The notes beneath the pieces are model-generated. The model worked only from the letters and a program-made list of their open reading frames with translations. It ran no database searches and had not been told where the DNA came from. From Lagopus muta (Eukaryota > Chordata > Aves > Galliformes > Phasianidae), in the NCBI RefSeq assembly GCF_023343835.1, contig NC_064433.1, positions 30,597,214 to 30,661,213 on the forward strand: a DNA stretch of 64,000 nucleotides, given 5' to 3'. Position 1 is the first letter of the stretch, and each line of letters begins with the position of its first letter. This document shows, piece by piece, positions 12,003 to 25,000 of the stretch. The translations under genes were made by a program, and so were the position numbers.

Positions 12003-15000
12003 GTCATGGCTTATTGGTGAATTTAAAGCCCTGAAGTTCATTTTGGGTCAAACAAACATTTTGTTTTCTTCCTGAAACACAGTGCCTCATTGAGTGGTGA
12101 GAGAAGCCATAGCAATGAAGGGCTGGATTGAAAAAATGGAGGAGGCAATCATTCCCTTGCCCTGTGCTGCTTCCACAATGCAGTGGCCAGGTGATGGCAC
12201 TCCGTGGGATGTGGACAACTCCTCTGTGTCACTCTCCTCATTTAATCAGGCTGCCCTGAACCAGCATCTCCAATCTCACAGGAGCATACCCTAACCATGG
12301 CTGTCCTCGTCCCTCATGCTGTTGTGCTTGGTCCCCTTTTCCGTGGATAGAAGGCTCTGTAGCCTGTCCCACGGGGAACATACCCCGAGGACCCTCCTGC
12401 CTCCATCCTTGTGCTCCAGAGTGCAGAGATCAGTTTTGAGAACCTGGCTCAGCCCTGGTCTCATGGGGCTGTTTTGTGTACATAGTTGAATTCTGGTTTT
12501 GATTCATGAGGAACTTGATTTTTGACCAAAAATCTCTGTGCATGTGTGAGAAACTCTCAGTCATGGTAGAAGCTCAGCTTCCACACTTCCTTTTCTCCCT
12601 TTGAAAGCAAATCACTCTGAATGCACTTTGAATATTACAAATAAGAGAGCTCTTTTCTTCCTCTTCACCCCAAATGAAAAACAATTCAGTAACTTTATTT
12701 TTTCCTCCCATGTTATAAATAAAACAACCCCTTCCCTCAGATGGCCATGCAGGACAGTCCTGTCTGTGCTGCACAATGGCAGAAGGAGACCTCTGAAGTA
12801 GTGCCAGCCCGGCTTGCTTTGAAATGGGAGACAGCTGAGCCCTGTCAGCCTGGGAGAGCCTTCCTGAGCAGTGGGGCACTGGGTTAGAAGTCCTTCTTGA
12901 TGTTCGCCTGCTCTGCTGGTGCTTATCTCCTACCCCACTGGTTCCATTTGTGTAATCAGGATAGTTTCAGATGCAGACAGGTCACAGGTAGTGGCCTTGA
13001 GGCCCAAAATGTTGCTGCAAACCACAGCTGATACAGGTCTTAAAAATCCATTTGTGAAGACAATGCTTACTGCTTTCTGGTAAATTAATTACAGGTATGA
13101 AAGCATGATGAAACTTCAGTTTCATCTGAATGAGTCCATCCCTACCTTGTGACTTTCAGGGAGCTGTGATCTGTGAAGCACCCAGATTGGTGGATGCGTT
13201 TGAAAATGCCCACATTTTATGCACATTTGTACTTGATATAGCAGCCAAGAGGTCTTGCAGAAGAAAGATAATTATTTCCCACTGCCTTTGTGTATTTCCT
13301 CACAATACTCTGGACTGAACTGGAAACCAGTTAAACAAATCCGTTTTATCGGCCTTGTAAAGCTTTCCTGATTGACTCCCTGTTGTGCTGTTGAAAACTG
13401 AGGGAAGCTAGAGGAAGGATTTGTCAAGATGAAAAAACCCAAGTCACCAAGTGTGTCTGTGTGTTTCTGTGCACAAAGAACAAAAGAAAAGGTGGAATTA
13501 TGAAGCTGTTAATTTGTCAGTAATGAACGGAGAGTTGCCAAGGCCCAATCTTCATTCATGAACTGTCTTTAGTTGCAAAGTGTATAGGACTCAAGGTAAG
13601 GCTTGGAAAAGTCCTTTCTAGCTCTGCTTTATCTGGAGGTGCCAGGGCTGGTGGGGCACTTCCAACCCCACATGGTGCAGTGTATCAGATTGTCATTAAA
13701 ATGTTACCCTGAGTACACTAGCATTCAAGAGCTAATTCAGTATGAGCAACCAAAGATATGGCAATGCAAGACACAGGAAGAAACTGAAAATGTGTGAAAA
13801 GTGTGCTTTGGGTCAAATTGAAAGTTGATGAGAGACAGGACTTTATTTTAATACATAAAGACTGCACTCTCTAAGAAACATTTTCTGCTTCTCGCCTCTC
13901 TCTGGTACTTTCTACCACTGAAACAGGAAATAGCACAATGATTTTGGGGGCCCAAGCCACCATTATTTTTTCTTTCTGCCTGAGACTTGACTCCTCATAC
14001 AAAGGATATCAGCAGTCTCTTCCCAGACTGAGGTTACTGTGGGCCAGGAAAGTAAGTGCTCAGAGTATCCTGCTGCACCAAAAGCTATCTTTTGGGTCTG
14101 CTTTTAGTTTTTAATCTAGGAATGAGGGGGAAGTTCATGGATGGCTACCAAATCATTGCAGGTGGTTGAAAATATTTAACTCTGCTTTTTTAATAATAGG
14201 CAAACATTTGCACTTAAAAAAAAAAAAAAAAAAAAAAAGTGTTCTAAGATCTATCTGATTCCCTTGAGCCATTCAGCATGTTACTGACAAGATCAGTCTG
14301 GGATGTGGGATTCATTCCATGAAAACAACCTTTTCCTTTCTTCCAGGGCAGAAGTTCCTTGCAGGTGCCAGTCACCACTGTGGCTCTGTCTGTATCAGCT
14401 AGGGCTGAGGGGAAGCACTCTAGCTAAAACAAACACCCATCTGGCCTGTGAGGGGTCTTTTTCCTGTCAAGTTATGAGGACCGAAGGGCGTTTTTTTGAC
14501 TTTGGAGAGGGAACCACATCTGTTGAACAGCGGCAGTGCTTGGGTGAAAGGTTTCTTTCCCTCAGCGGCGTGGGTGCGCAGGGAGTGCTCACCTGTGGCT
14601 CTGTTGGTGCAATGCCGATGTTGAGCGAGGTTATCGTCCCCCAGGCTGCTACTAAAGGATGTCCTGCCCCCTCCCTCCCTTTGTCCAGTGTTGCCAAAAC
14701 TTGCCTGGTGATTCAGCTGCTCCTCTCTTGGTAAGGAGCTCCTCAGCCAGCTTCTGGTTTGGACTCCTCTAGGCCTAAAACCTGGGCCTAATGTGTTTGG
14801 CTGGACATAAATCAAAGCAGAACTTAAAAAAAAGAGTTGTTTGTGTTTTAGAGATATCATATCATTCAGACTTCAAAATATAAATTCTGTTTAAAGTCTT
14901 TTTCCCTCCCCTGTGGTTAGGCTTCGTTAGCTGCTAGACTTCCTTAGTCTCAGATACAGTGTTAGTATAGATTAAGGAGGAAAACAGGATCTTTGTTTGG

Positions 15001-15437
15001 GCTATACGTATGTCTAGATTGTGCTGTGATTGCCAGTATATTTTTCTTCTTCCGGCTGCATGTCAGCTTGAGATGAACACTTCATTGTTGTCAAGCCACC
15101 TGTACTATCGCAAAGTACCAGCTGACTCTATCCATGGTGCGCAGAGGAAATGAAGAGATACTGGTCCTCTGAACAGAGCCCTTATCTCCTGATGATGGTG
15201 ACTTGGATTAGCTTTTGTTATGACCTTTGCTGTGAAAAATGCCCAAGCTTTTTGTCTGTTGTGGTACTGCTTTAACAAGGCTATCCTGAGATGGCATGGA
15301 AATGATCTGCAGTGTTTTTGTCCTGCCTTTGGTGTGCAAAACTGCTCTGCCACATGCTGAGGGTGCCATGCTACCATGCCAGCATCTGCTGGTCTCTTGG
15401 CTCTGCTGGCACTGATGGATGTTCTGAGTCTCTTGAG
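12003..15437. other. Intergenic, no gene recognised
   Basis: About 3.4 kb with a 23-nt A tract at 14216-14238. The longest open frames (at about 14.3-14.86 kb) are about 145 codons, overlap on opposite strands and show no recognisable domain. Confidence 0.55.
14216..14238. repeat. 23-nt A homopolymer
   Basis: An uninterrupted A run following CATTTGCACTT. An AATAAT lies about 20 bases upstream, but no retrocopy body was recognised. Confidence 0.9.
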
Positions 15438-15535
15438 ATCATAGAAGCATAGAACAATGTAATTGTTCAAGTTGGAAGGAACTTTTAAACATCAATCTAA
15501 TCAAACTCCTCTCCCACCTCTCAGGGTAACCTGCT
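15438..15535 (-). mobile_element. Degenerate CR1 LINE 3' fragment
   Basis: The plus strand ATCATAGAAGCATAGAACA, followed by GTTGGAAGGAACTTTTAAA and ATCAAACTCC, resembles the reverse complement of a CR1 3' end. It is more divergent than the other copies; the right boundary is approximate. Confidence 0.72.
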
Positions 15536-18500
15536 CCTTTGCCTCACTAGCATTGTAGAGAATGATTCCCTAGTATAAGAGTAAACATGTTTGGTTTGGT
15601 GCTCTCCCTTTCTGGGGGCGCCTAGATTTCCTTCTCACCTTCCAGGATGTTGGCCGAGGTCATGATAGGGATGGTTGTGTGGCCACAGACTTGTGGCCTG
15701 GTGACTTAGTTTTCCTCAGAAGCTGCAGTTATGTTCCACGCTTCCATCTCCAACTTGCCCTGCTTGCCTTGTTCTGGTATTAATGCCTATGTGTCCAGCT
15801 CTGTTTTTTACCTTTCTGCTCTTTCAGAAAACTGATAATGAAGCTGCAGCCAGAGTGCCATTTCTCTTGGTGGTGTGTCCCCTTTTCTTCCCTTGCTGAT
15901 TTGGACATCCTCAGGGACATGAATTGTAGGAAAACTAACAAAACCACCACAACAAAAACCAAGTGAATTTAATTTACTTCGGGTTCACACTTGTATGTTT
16001 GCAGGCTTGATGAGTAACAAAGCCAGTGGAAGAGGTGGGACGGGGACTTTCACTTCTGGCATTAGCTCAAGCATGCTTGGCTCAGAGCTGGTGAGAAGCA
16101 GAATTCCCAGTCTCTAGCAGGCTCTGGCTGTAATTTAATATCACGTGGTGTGTTAGGGATTTGGATTGTATTTGCCTGACAGGCAGCTAGAATGGGTTAA
16201 AATATGCTCCTCCCTTGGGCATGCATCTGAGTTCCTTTGCAGAAGGAATCAGGGTGCCAAGTTTGGGGCATGCATCTCCCTGTGGGTGATGGCCCCTGGC
16301 AGTGTGTAGGCTAAAGATGCCCCCCCAGACACTGTGGTTGCGTTTGCAGGTGCTTGTCTCTCAGATATTGAGGCTCAGGGTTCTGCCTTGCAGTAAGAGG
16401 GTAGGATCCTGCATGGCCTCTGAGGGATGGCAGCTAGCTGCTGCATTTCACCAGGAGGAATATTTTTGCTCTGCAGTGTAATGTGAATGGATTGTAAGTG
16501 ATAACTGTGGTTCTCTTCCATGCTCACAGTATAAGAATGGTCTTTTTTTTCTCTCTTTTTTTTTTCTTTGTGTGTGTGTGTACGTTTCTTCTTCTATCTT
16601 CACCCCAGCAGCCATTTCTCCTCCAGCAATTCAGTTCCTTTGTTTCTCATGCTTGCCAAACCTTTTTATTAATCTAGTATTTCTCTGAACTTTTTCCAAA
16701 GTTTTTCTAGACTTTCCACCTTGAATGAGCCTCATGAAAAAATCTGAGCCCTTTTTTTGGGGCAGAATACTTCTTGTTCTTCTGCTCTTCTGATGATTTT
16801 TTTTTTTTTTAAATGAATACTCACAGTGCTTTACATAAAACTTAGGCTGACGTGCTGTAGGAATTTATTGAGTATTATCTACTTATTCCTGGCTTTGGGC
16901 CCAACTAAAGTCCCACTAAAGTCTTTGGTTGGCTGAGAGCAGTAAGGTCTATTTGCAAGCCAAAGATACTCCGTGCTCTGGATGACATATCTCAGCATCT
17001 CCCTCCTTCAGACACATGCTGTCCCTCCTTGCACCCCTTGTCACTTGTGAGTGACACAGTATGGGGACACTTTGCCCACTTGAGTTGTGCAGCAGCTGTC
17101 AGTCTGTGAAGAAAAGAAGGAGCTGCAGCTGACAACCAGCTTCTGTTCCTGCCTGTGTCCTCCTGTGCCCCAGCAGCTCCTGTGCTGCATGGTGTCAACA
17201 TTAATGTTATTGTTAGACCTGGTTCTGTTGCGACAAACATGCAGAAGTGCTTTTCAAGTGACTTACCTCTGCTGGAATCTGTCTGCTACTTTACTGCCGG
17301 ATTTCTGTTACTTCTCCACTACCTTCCTCTATTTCATCCTCTTCTCACTGCAGCGTGACTGTGGGTTCAAACAGTTGTGCAGTGCAAAATACTCCAGATT
17401 TAAATTCAAAGCAAAACAAAAAGGTCCCCACCCTGAACTGAACTTGCCCCTTTAACCCTGCAATGTGAAGCCTGGCTGGGATCCAGCCTGGAGGCTTTCC
17501 TTGGAATTGCTCTTCAGGGCACAGATTCCTGCAGAAATAATAGCAGGAACCTGATCAGCTGGGCTTTGCCAGGCAGCTGCAGTCCAGTGAAGACTCCCCT
17601 CCTTTGGACTTCTCTGGGGTTCTTGCGTAAATGGGGGAGTAAGGGAAGCAGACAGAAATACAGCTGTGATTCTAAATCCTCGTGCTCCTTGAAGGATTTA
17701 AACCATGTAGGTGAAATTGTTCAAGCTCTCATTATGGAAAATGGATATCTTTATTTCACATGTTCATTCTGTGGTGCTTCATTAAAAGCTGGTTCGTTGT
17801 TGGACTGTGCTGGACTCTTACTGGGAAAATTGCTGCTCTTGTTTTCTGGCCTGATCTGGCTTCCCTTAGAGCTAAAAGAAATCTGTTGTGCTCAGTGGGT
17901 AAATGGCAAGGTAAAAACTGGTGCAAAACCAAATGCATGCTCTGAGTGAGCCGATCCTGAGACTGAGATCCCTTGTATGAGCTATAACTAAGGGCAAAAA
18001 GCACATAAACAGAGCTGTTCATGTCTAATTTGAGCAACAAGGAATGTGCCCACTTCTTACTGTCTGGCTCAGAATGGCAAACAGGTGAGCCTGCCCACTT
18101 TGTTTTGCACTGGGACATGGCTGGTTTGCAGGGCCACCTCAGAACCAGGGCACGTTTGTGCTGCTCCTTGTGGAGAATGCTATGTAGGGGCATATATGCA
18201 CTGTTGCTATTTACAGCATTGCTGCCAAGTCAGTGTCTGAAACACTGCCTTTGACCTGGTTGGCAGAGCTGATACAGAGTGGTACATATGGATTAACCCT
18301 GTGCTCCTGACTCTCTCACAGGCAAGGTCTCTGAGGCAGGAGTTAACTCAGGGCAAGATCTTGTCTCAGACATCTTGATCCTGCTCTATTTCAATGAATT
18401 TGCCATTACGCTTTTCTAACCAGGGTGAAGAAGCCTCAATTGTTAGTGTTGTCTCTTCTTTTATTTATTTATTTATGCATTTTCCACAGGGAATGAAGCA

Positions 18501-19694
18501 TTTATTTCTGTTGTGCGGAAAGTACCATCCAAAACTTGTCCATATTTCTGATGCTGGATGCAGTCCGTAGGCAGAGAGTGATTTAGTTCTGTGTGTGTGA
18601 GAGAGGTTTTATTTTTAAAGGGTACGGTTTATAGAATTGCACATGCTAGTTCTTTAAAAGCCCATCAACTGAGCTCTTTCTTCATAGTACTCAAATGAGA
18701 ACACAGTGTTTTCTGTATTGTTTGGAATAGCCTGGGAAACAATGCCTCCCAGTGTGAGCAGATCTCCTTCAGTGCGCTGGCAAACTCATCTAGGAGGAAT
18801 GTGGTTATCGACTAACCCATGATTTCTGATAGCAGGAGCGAAAAAGAGTGGAAAAGTACTCAGCTGCCTGCAGTCCAATAACACAGAAGCTCACTGATGT
18901 GCGTGATAATGTCGATTCAATTTAAAATGGCCATAAATCCCATTGGCCTAACACAGCATCTTGGCTGTCCAGCCGTGCTAGTACAGCACTGGGTGAAGGC
19001 CTCCAGTGACATAAACTGATGCAAACTGGTGCAGCTCGACCAGCAGCTGTGAAGAAGCTCCATCTCCAACAGCTGAATATTTGGGCCTGTGATGCTTCAT
19101 GACAGTTTCTCTTGCCAAAAGTGTGCTCTGAATTAATGCTTGCACTTGTGGGTAAGCTTTTGGATGGAAAATGTAATGAGCCATTGTTGCTGTGAGTGTC
19201 TGAATTCAATGACTGAAAGTTGGCATCAGTTTGTAAAATATAAAATAAGGAACACGGGGAACAAACTCACTTGCACAGAGATTAATGTTTTTTTTTTTCT
19301 CCCCTGGGTAGAGATTGGGAAGAGAACAGGTTCTCTGCCATTTCTCCAGTGAGCAGAAGAGACTGGAGGGATTTCAGTTCTTGGAATATTACAAAGGTCG
19401 CTGACACTTGTCCTTGCCTCAACTTGGAGGCTGCCCAGATTCTGGAATCGAGCTACTACTTCCGCTCCACATCCCGAGTGTGCAGCACTCTGGTAACTTT
19501 CTTGGGGTGAGTGAGCTGCATGAAGGGCCTCTGAGGGGCTCCTGCCTCCCAGCCCTTGAGCTCACAGGGAGCTGCTGGCTGGCCACTGGCAGTTTTGGGA
19601 ATGGACTGTGGCGAGGATGGAAGCTGATGGTTACTGCAGTGAATCAGGAGTGCAGGGTACCAATTTCTGATAAGTGCTCATGTTTTGACTTTGT
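15536..19694. other. Intergenic, no gene recognised
   Basis: About 4.2 kb containing a T/C-rich and TG-rich stretch at about 16541-16582, poly-T near 16796-16810, and a short TTTA repeat near 18458-18476. Open frames up to 145 codons near 17.8-18.2 kb show no known domain. Confidence 0.55.
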
Positions 19695-20158
19695 GTTAGG
19701 AGCCTGGAGCAAAAAGAGGCATGGGCACACTGGAAAGAACCCAGTGAAGGGCCATGAAGATGATGAAGGACCTGAAGCACCTCTCCTGTGAGGACTGAGA
19801 GAGCTGGGACTGTTTAGCCTGGAGAGTCTTAGAGGGGAATTTTACCAATGTCCATAAATATCTGAAGGGAAGGTGCAAAGATGAAGCTGAGCTCTTGTCA
19901 GTGGTGGTTAGTGCTAAGGCAAGAGGCAACAGGCTTAAACTGAAACATAGGAGGTTCCCACTAACTGTCAGGAGGCACTTCTGTGGTGTGCAAGTGATGG
20001 AAAACAATCTGCCCAGAGAGGCTGTGGAATTTCCTCCTTGGAAATCTTCATCAGCATCTGGATGTGGTCTTGCTCTGAGTGTCCTTGCTTGGGCAGATGT
20101 TGCATCAAATGGATCTAGAGGTCTCAGTCTCAAACATTGTATGATTCTGGGATCCTTG
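19695..20158 (+). mobile_element. CR1 LINE 3' fragment, older copy
   Basis: The plus-strand sequence follows the CR1 end in order: AGGGCCATGAAGATGATGAA, GCACCTCTCCTGTGAGGAC, GAGAGCTGGGACTGTTTAGCC, CCCAGAGAGGCTGTGGA and a terminal TATGATTCTGGG. Several internal deletions and substitutions indicate an old insertion. It is the longest CR1 copy here (about 460 bp) and includes only the end of ORF2/3' UTR region, with no reverse transcriptase domain. Confidence 0.93.
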
Positions 20159-22006
20159 GCCACTGCTTTCCCATGATGAGTTAGGGCTTCTGCTTCTTTC
20201 CTTCAGTTTATGATGAAGGCTGAGTTCTCCAGAGCTTGTCAGATCAGACAGACTTTGAGAGAGGGAACAAGGAGTAGCATGGCCGAAACATGCTGGTGAA
20301 GCAAAACCCAATGCAGCTTTCACTGTTCTGGGGATTTGGAGAGCTACTCTTTGAGCAATAGCAGAAGGAGCAGAAAACTGTGCAAATCTGAAGGAAAACT
20401 CATACTGCTGTGGCCTTTACTGGAGAGATCAACAAAGCTGGGACTGGCAGTCCTCTGCGCTGCATGGCTCAGGCCAAGAGATGCTGCAGAAACATCTCAA
20501 ACACCATAGTACTGCCATGGTACTTGCCTTAGAGCACTCTCATTTGTTTTGCTTTTACATAAATAGCTTTTGGAAGAAATGTTTTAACTTGGGGCAAGAC
20601 CGACAGAGCACCAGTTGGCAGACACCACAGCCATGCGTTTTGTCATAGAGTGCCCAAGCTCCGCACTGGCCAGCCCCTTCCTTCCTCCAGCTGCCGCTGA
20701 ATTTTAGTGCTTTAACCTCAGATACAGCAGAGGAGAATTGTTCAGCTCTTTTGCATTAGCGTGAATGTGCATTTCCTGGGTCACAGGCTGAACTGTGCAT
20801 TTTGGAATCTTTTTGTTTCGTAACAAAAGGTTTTGAATTCCTCCTTCTGAGACAAGGAGTGCATGCAATGTAGTTGCTGTGAGCAGCCACACCACGGCAC
20901 CACCATGAAAATGGACGCTGGCCAGAACCCCAAGCTCACGTCAAAACATGCTAGAATAGCACATTTTACTACAGAAAGGAATGTTAATGTGATACTATCA
21001 AATCTTATACTGCAAGGAAATTACATGTCCCAAACCACTGCAATAGGTATCTGTGACCCTGGTGAAGCTCTTTCTCCCCGGCTGTGTTTATACTTGAGCC
21101 AACTCGCTTTTCCCAAACTCCACTTTTGCCATTGCCCTACAAGCACAGCTATTGCTTCTTGCCCATCTGCATGGCCCTGGCACCCTGCATCTTGTGCAAG
21201 GAGGATGGGACAGATGGCCCCATGGCTGCAGGGAAGTTGGATTGCTTACTGCCCACTCATTTTGCAACACCAGGCCCCAGAAAGTGCTTGGTGGGGCCTA
21301 TCTATCTGAAAGTGGGGCTATGCCTCCTCTTGCCCCTCCAGCAGTTCGTGTCCCAGCTGTGGGGCTGCTGTGGCTCACATGGGAGGATGCTGTGAGCTGA
21401 GGCATGAGTTTTGTGGGCAGGCGATTTGCTCAGCCAGCTGGTGCAATGTGTCCTGACATGCTGGGTGCTATGGCTGAGGCCTGTGGCACCCCTCCACCTT
21501 TTCCCACTTGGATAAGGCTGAATGTCCCTGGTCCAGTCCTGCCATTAGTCAGAGAGGGGCTGCTGCTGTGGTGTGCTCCCATGTGAGGGTGAAACAGGGT
21601 TTGTGAGAACCTGCCTACCATGCCTCATGTGGGTCAGACCTATCCTGATATTTCACTGAATGAGTGGTACTGAGTGAGAGGAAGACACTTTAATTATTAT
21701 GTGTCATTGCTGCAGAAATCAAAGTGCCTGTAAGTGTTGAAACTATACTCTACAGACTGGGAGAGAGCCATCATATGGGGAAGTGACGGATTTGCAAGCC
21801 AGAGCTGTATATTAGTCATTAGTTGTCTCACATAGAGACCTCTAAGTTAGGGGATCAAGATAGACTATGTCATGAAGAACATGAAATTAAGCAAGTCAGT
21901 AATATTATTTCACTCTGGAGGATGGCGGGCCTGTATTTGCTTGGTTTCTTTATATGGGCCTGCTGATCACTTCTGAAGAACATCTTTTCCTCTTACTCTC
22001 CAGGGT

Positions 22007-22086
22007 AAGGGGGAAGAGGAGAGGGAAGGGAAGGGGAGGGGAGGGGAGGGGAGGGGAGGGGAGGGGAGGGGAGGGGAGGGGAGAGG
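22007..22086. repeat. Purine tract with GGGGA repeats
   Basis: About 80 bp of uninterrupted purine on the plus strand; its right part (about 22033-22083) is about ten tandem GGGGA units. Runs of four G separated by single A meet the sequence requirement for a G-quadruplex on the plus strand. Confidence 0.95.
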
Positions 22087-25000
22087 CTCCTTAGCCAGAA
22101 GAATGTACCTGTAATATCCCAGCAGCACAGAACCAGCTCAGAAGCAGCAATCCAGAATCATAACTGAATTAAAACTTAACTCTAAGTCCTGTGCTTGGCA
22201 AGGATCTTTGAGAACAAATAATGCATACTCTGCTATCAGGCTACCCCAGAGAAGTGCCCAGGCCAGCCAGGCTGCTGCTGTGCTCCATCCAGGAATGCAT
22301 TCAGGGCCCGGATGCTGACCAGCAGCTTGGAAAGCTGAATCAGTCATGAGCGTCATGAAGGCAGCATTGCAAACCTCAGGATGTGTTTGCTGCCACAACT
22401 TGTATGATTTTCATCAGCTGTTCGAACTGGAGCCAGTAATTTTCATTGTTGCTGGGGGTGGTGGTTGGAAAGAGGAAGAAAGGCTGTATTGTGGAAGAAC
22501 TTAGATTTTTTTGTCCTTTTCTTTTTCTTTTTTTTCTGTCAATAGATAATTTTTTTTTGTGGTCAAACTACAAATGTTTATTTTCTGGATTTTTCTAAGG
22601 ATGAACTTCTGCTTTGCTAAAGCAGATCAATTATGAAAGCTATAGACCAGTATTCTAGTTTTTTATCAAAAAGGGAAAAATTCTTTTTGTCTAGTCACTG
22701 TTTTCAATAGCATCACACTGACATTTTAGTATGGACTTTCTTCATCCTCGGTGGTTTTGTCCTGAGGAGTAAGCCTGCATGCTGACAGCAGTTCTCCATG
22801 GCTCTCCGGAACCTGGGCCTTATCACCACCACCTCCAGGACACCGTTCCCTGCTGCCTGACTGCCTACCCAGAGATGCCCACCTCAGCAGCACCTTGTAC
22901 ATTGTCTCTTCCGCTCATTTCTCTAATTGAGTCTTTTGGGGGGCTAATTTGGATTAGGTCCAATGCTAAGAACATTTGGATGTTTGTTTTTGTGAAATTG
23001 AGCCTCGGCTGAACTCTCCACTCCACTGAGTATAGGTACTCATGTTAATGTCTGTTTGACGTAGGACAATCCTGAGTTTCCACTGTGAGATCAGTGTGGC
23101 AAGCACTCTATAATGAAAGACTGCCTACAAGCTAATACCGTGAGTACAATTCCTCCATTTGTAATTCAAGAAAATGACCAGAAATTCTGGTCAATGAGAG
23201 AGAGACTTTTTACTGTTACATGGGAAGAAAACGGAGGCTTCTCGTTTTTCAGAGATCAACAAGAAGTAGTGTTTGCACTACTGGCTCTTTAGTCGTACTC
23301 ACGTCAGTATTGTATATGTCCTCTTCTAAAAACGTCCATAATTAGCTGTAGCAACTTCATGAGCTTTTTAATCTCATAAAGACCCCTCGGCTAATATTTG
23401 CATTAGTTCTAATCTAATCACGTCTTATGCAAGTCTGTGCACATTTTTATGCATGCAGTGGGTCAAGTTCTTTACTGTAGGCAAGGTCTGTTGGTGACAG
23501 GTATTTGGAGAGCTGATTGTAACTGCAGCTATCTACCCAGCATCTGCATGCTGTCCTTACCTGCAGCACTTGGACAACTTTAACTTGGTTAAAATCTGCT
23601 GTGGTGAAACCACAACTCCTTCCATCCCTCTGGGTACTGCACCCAAAGCTAGAAGGGAGCTGGTGCAGGAGGAGCTATGCTACCTTTCTGTAGGCTGGCC
23701 ACTTGCAGGAGAGGAGAAAGGGAGAGTTCACAATGGCCTAAAGGCCGCTGGGCCATCTGCCTTCCTTGCTGCAGTCACACTGAATGACTCCAGTGGCATG
23801 CAGGACCCCTACTAAAGAGATGGGGCAGGAAAGGCTGATCTGTTTGGTGATCTGCAGGTCAACTTTCATACTTCAGGTAGATTAACAGCAACACATGTGC
23901 ATTCTTCCACATTATGAAGTTTTATTTCAGCCTCTCGTTAGGTTACATCGTGTGCACTATTCCTTTCCTGACACTTGACACAGTAGCTGCCAAGGTTGGT
24001 TTCTGGACAGGCCCATTCTGGGAACTTCATGTGCTGTGATCTGGATAAAGGGTGCTCAACTCGTGTGTGTGTCTCTGCTTGCCCTTCCACTGCAGCTTTG
24101 TTGTGGGAACTTTCATGAACCCCAGACCAGCTGCTTCCTGGTTGAACACAAAACATGTTAATTGGGGCCGTTGGCTTTGGTGGGATGGCCAGATCCTGCA
24201 AGCAGGGGTTGTCTATGTACAGTTCTTGTCTCCACAAATTGCAGAAGTTTACCTCGTCACAGAATTTGATGTAGAGAATATTAAACATTGGTAAGTGAAA
24301 GCGCATAAAAACTTTATAGCAGGTCCTTCGTTGCCCTGTACTTATTAAAAAAATCTATCAGGGTAAAAGAGTCTGCCAGGAGGTTTGTATGTGACTGTCA
24401 CTATTTTCTGATTGGCCTTTTAGTAAGCTCCTTGCACAAGTTCTCCTCAAAAGATGTGCACTGCAGAGAGTAGCGTGTACTATATTGTGTGCTGTATAGT
24501 CCTGAATCAGCTCCTCTAGAAGGTTATCAGCTATTAAAAGCCAAAGAACTCCCGCCTACAAATGTAACTGCACAGGGGTGAAAATCTTTGCATCCCCTTC
24601 CTATGCTTGACGTGATCATATTTCAGTCAGTGTATGTAACAGGATTCTTGGTGTGCTTCTAAGAGATACTTGCAAACTTACAAATTCCACACAATTGAAA
24701 AAAAACACATTATCTTTCCAGAATTATTTAAGACACTGGCAGGCAGAGTTCTTTCCTGTTGTGACAGCTTTTAGTTTTGGGAGGATCATCTCCGTGCTAC
24801 TGGTTTCCCAAGCTGCCAGCTTGCAGTGCCACCAGCCATGTGAATGCCATCAGTTGTGCTGAGCGTCCCAGCTCAAACCCTCCCAGCACATCCCTGACCT
24901 GGTGTGACCTCCCAAGTCCCTCCTGTCAAGGGCAGAGCTCTCCTGATGTTAATAGCAGGGATGAGCTCCTAATTCCTATAAGCACCTTTTCTCTACAAGC

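Noticed and set aside
14190..14238. Processed pseudogene tail before a 23-nt A tract
   Set aside because: No canonical AATAAA and no recognisable transcript body upstream, so only the homopolymer is reported.
14303..14860. Frames of 143 and 146 codons on opposite strands
   Set aside because: They overlap each other, sit in a GC-richer patch and show no recognisable family or splice context.
19696..20163. 155-codon minus-strand frame
   Set aside because: It lies antisense to a CR1 3' fragment.
20863..21621. Cluster of overlapping frames up to 148 codons
   Set aside because: Mutually overlapping on both strands in a GC-richer patch; no motif or start context supports a gene.
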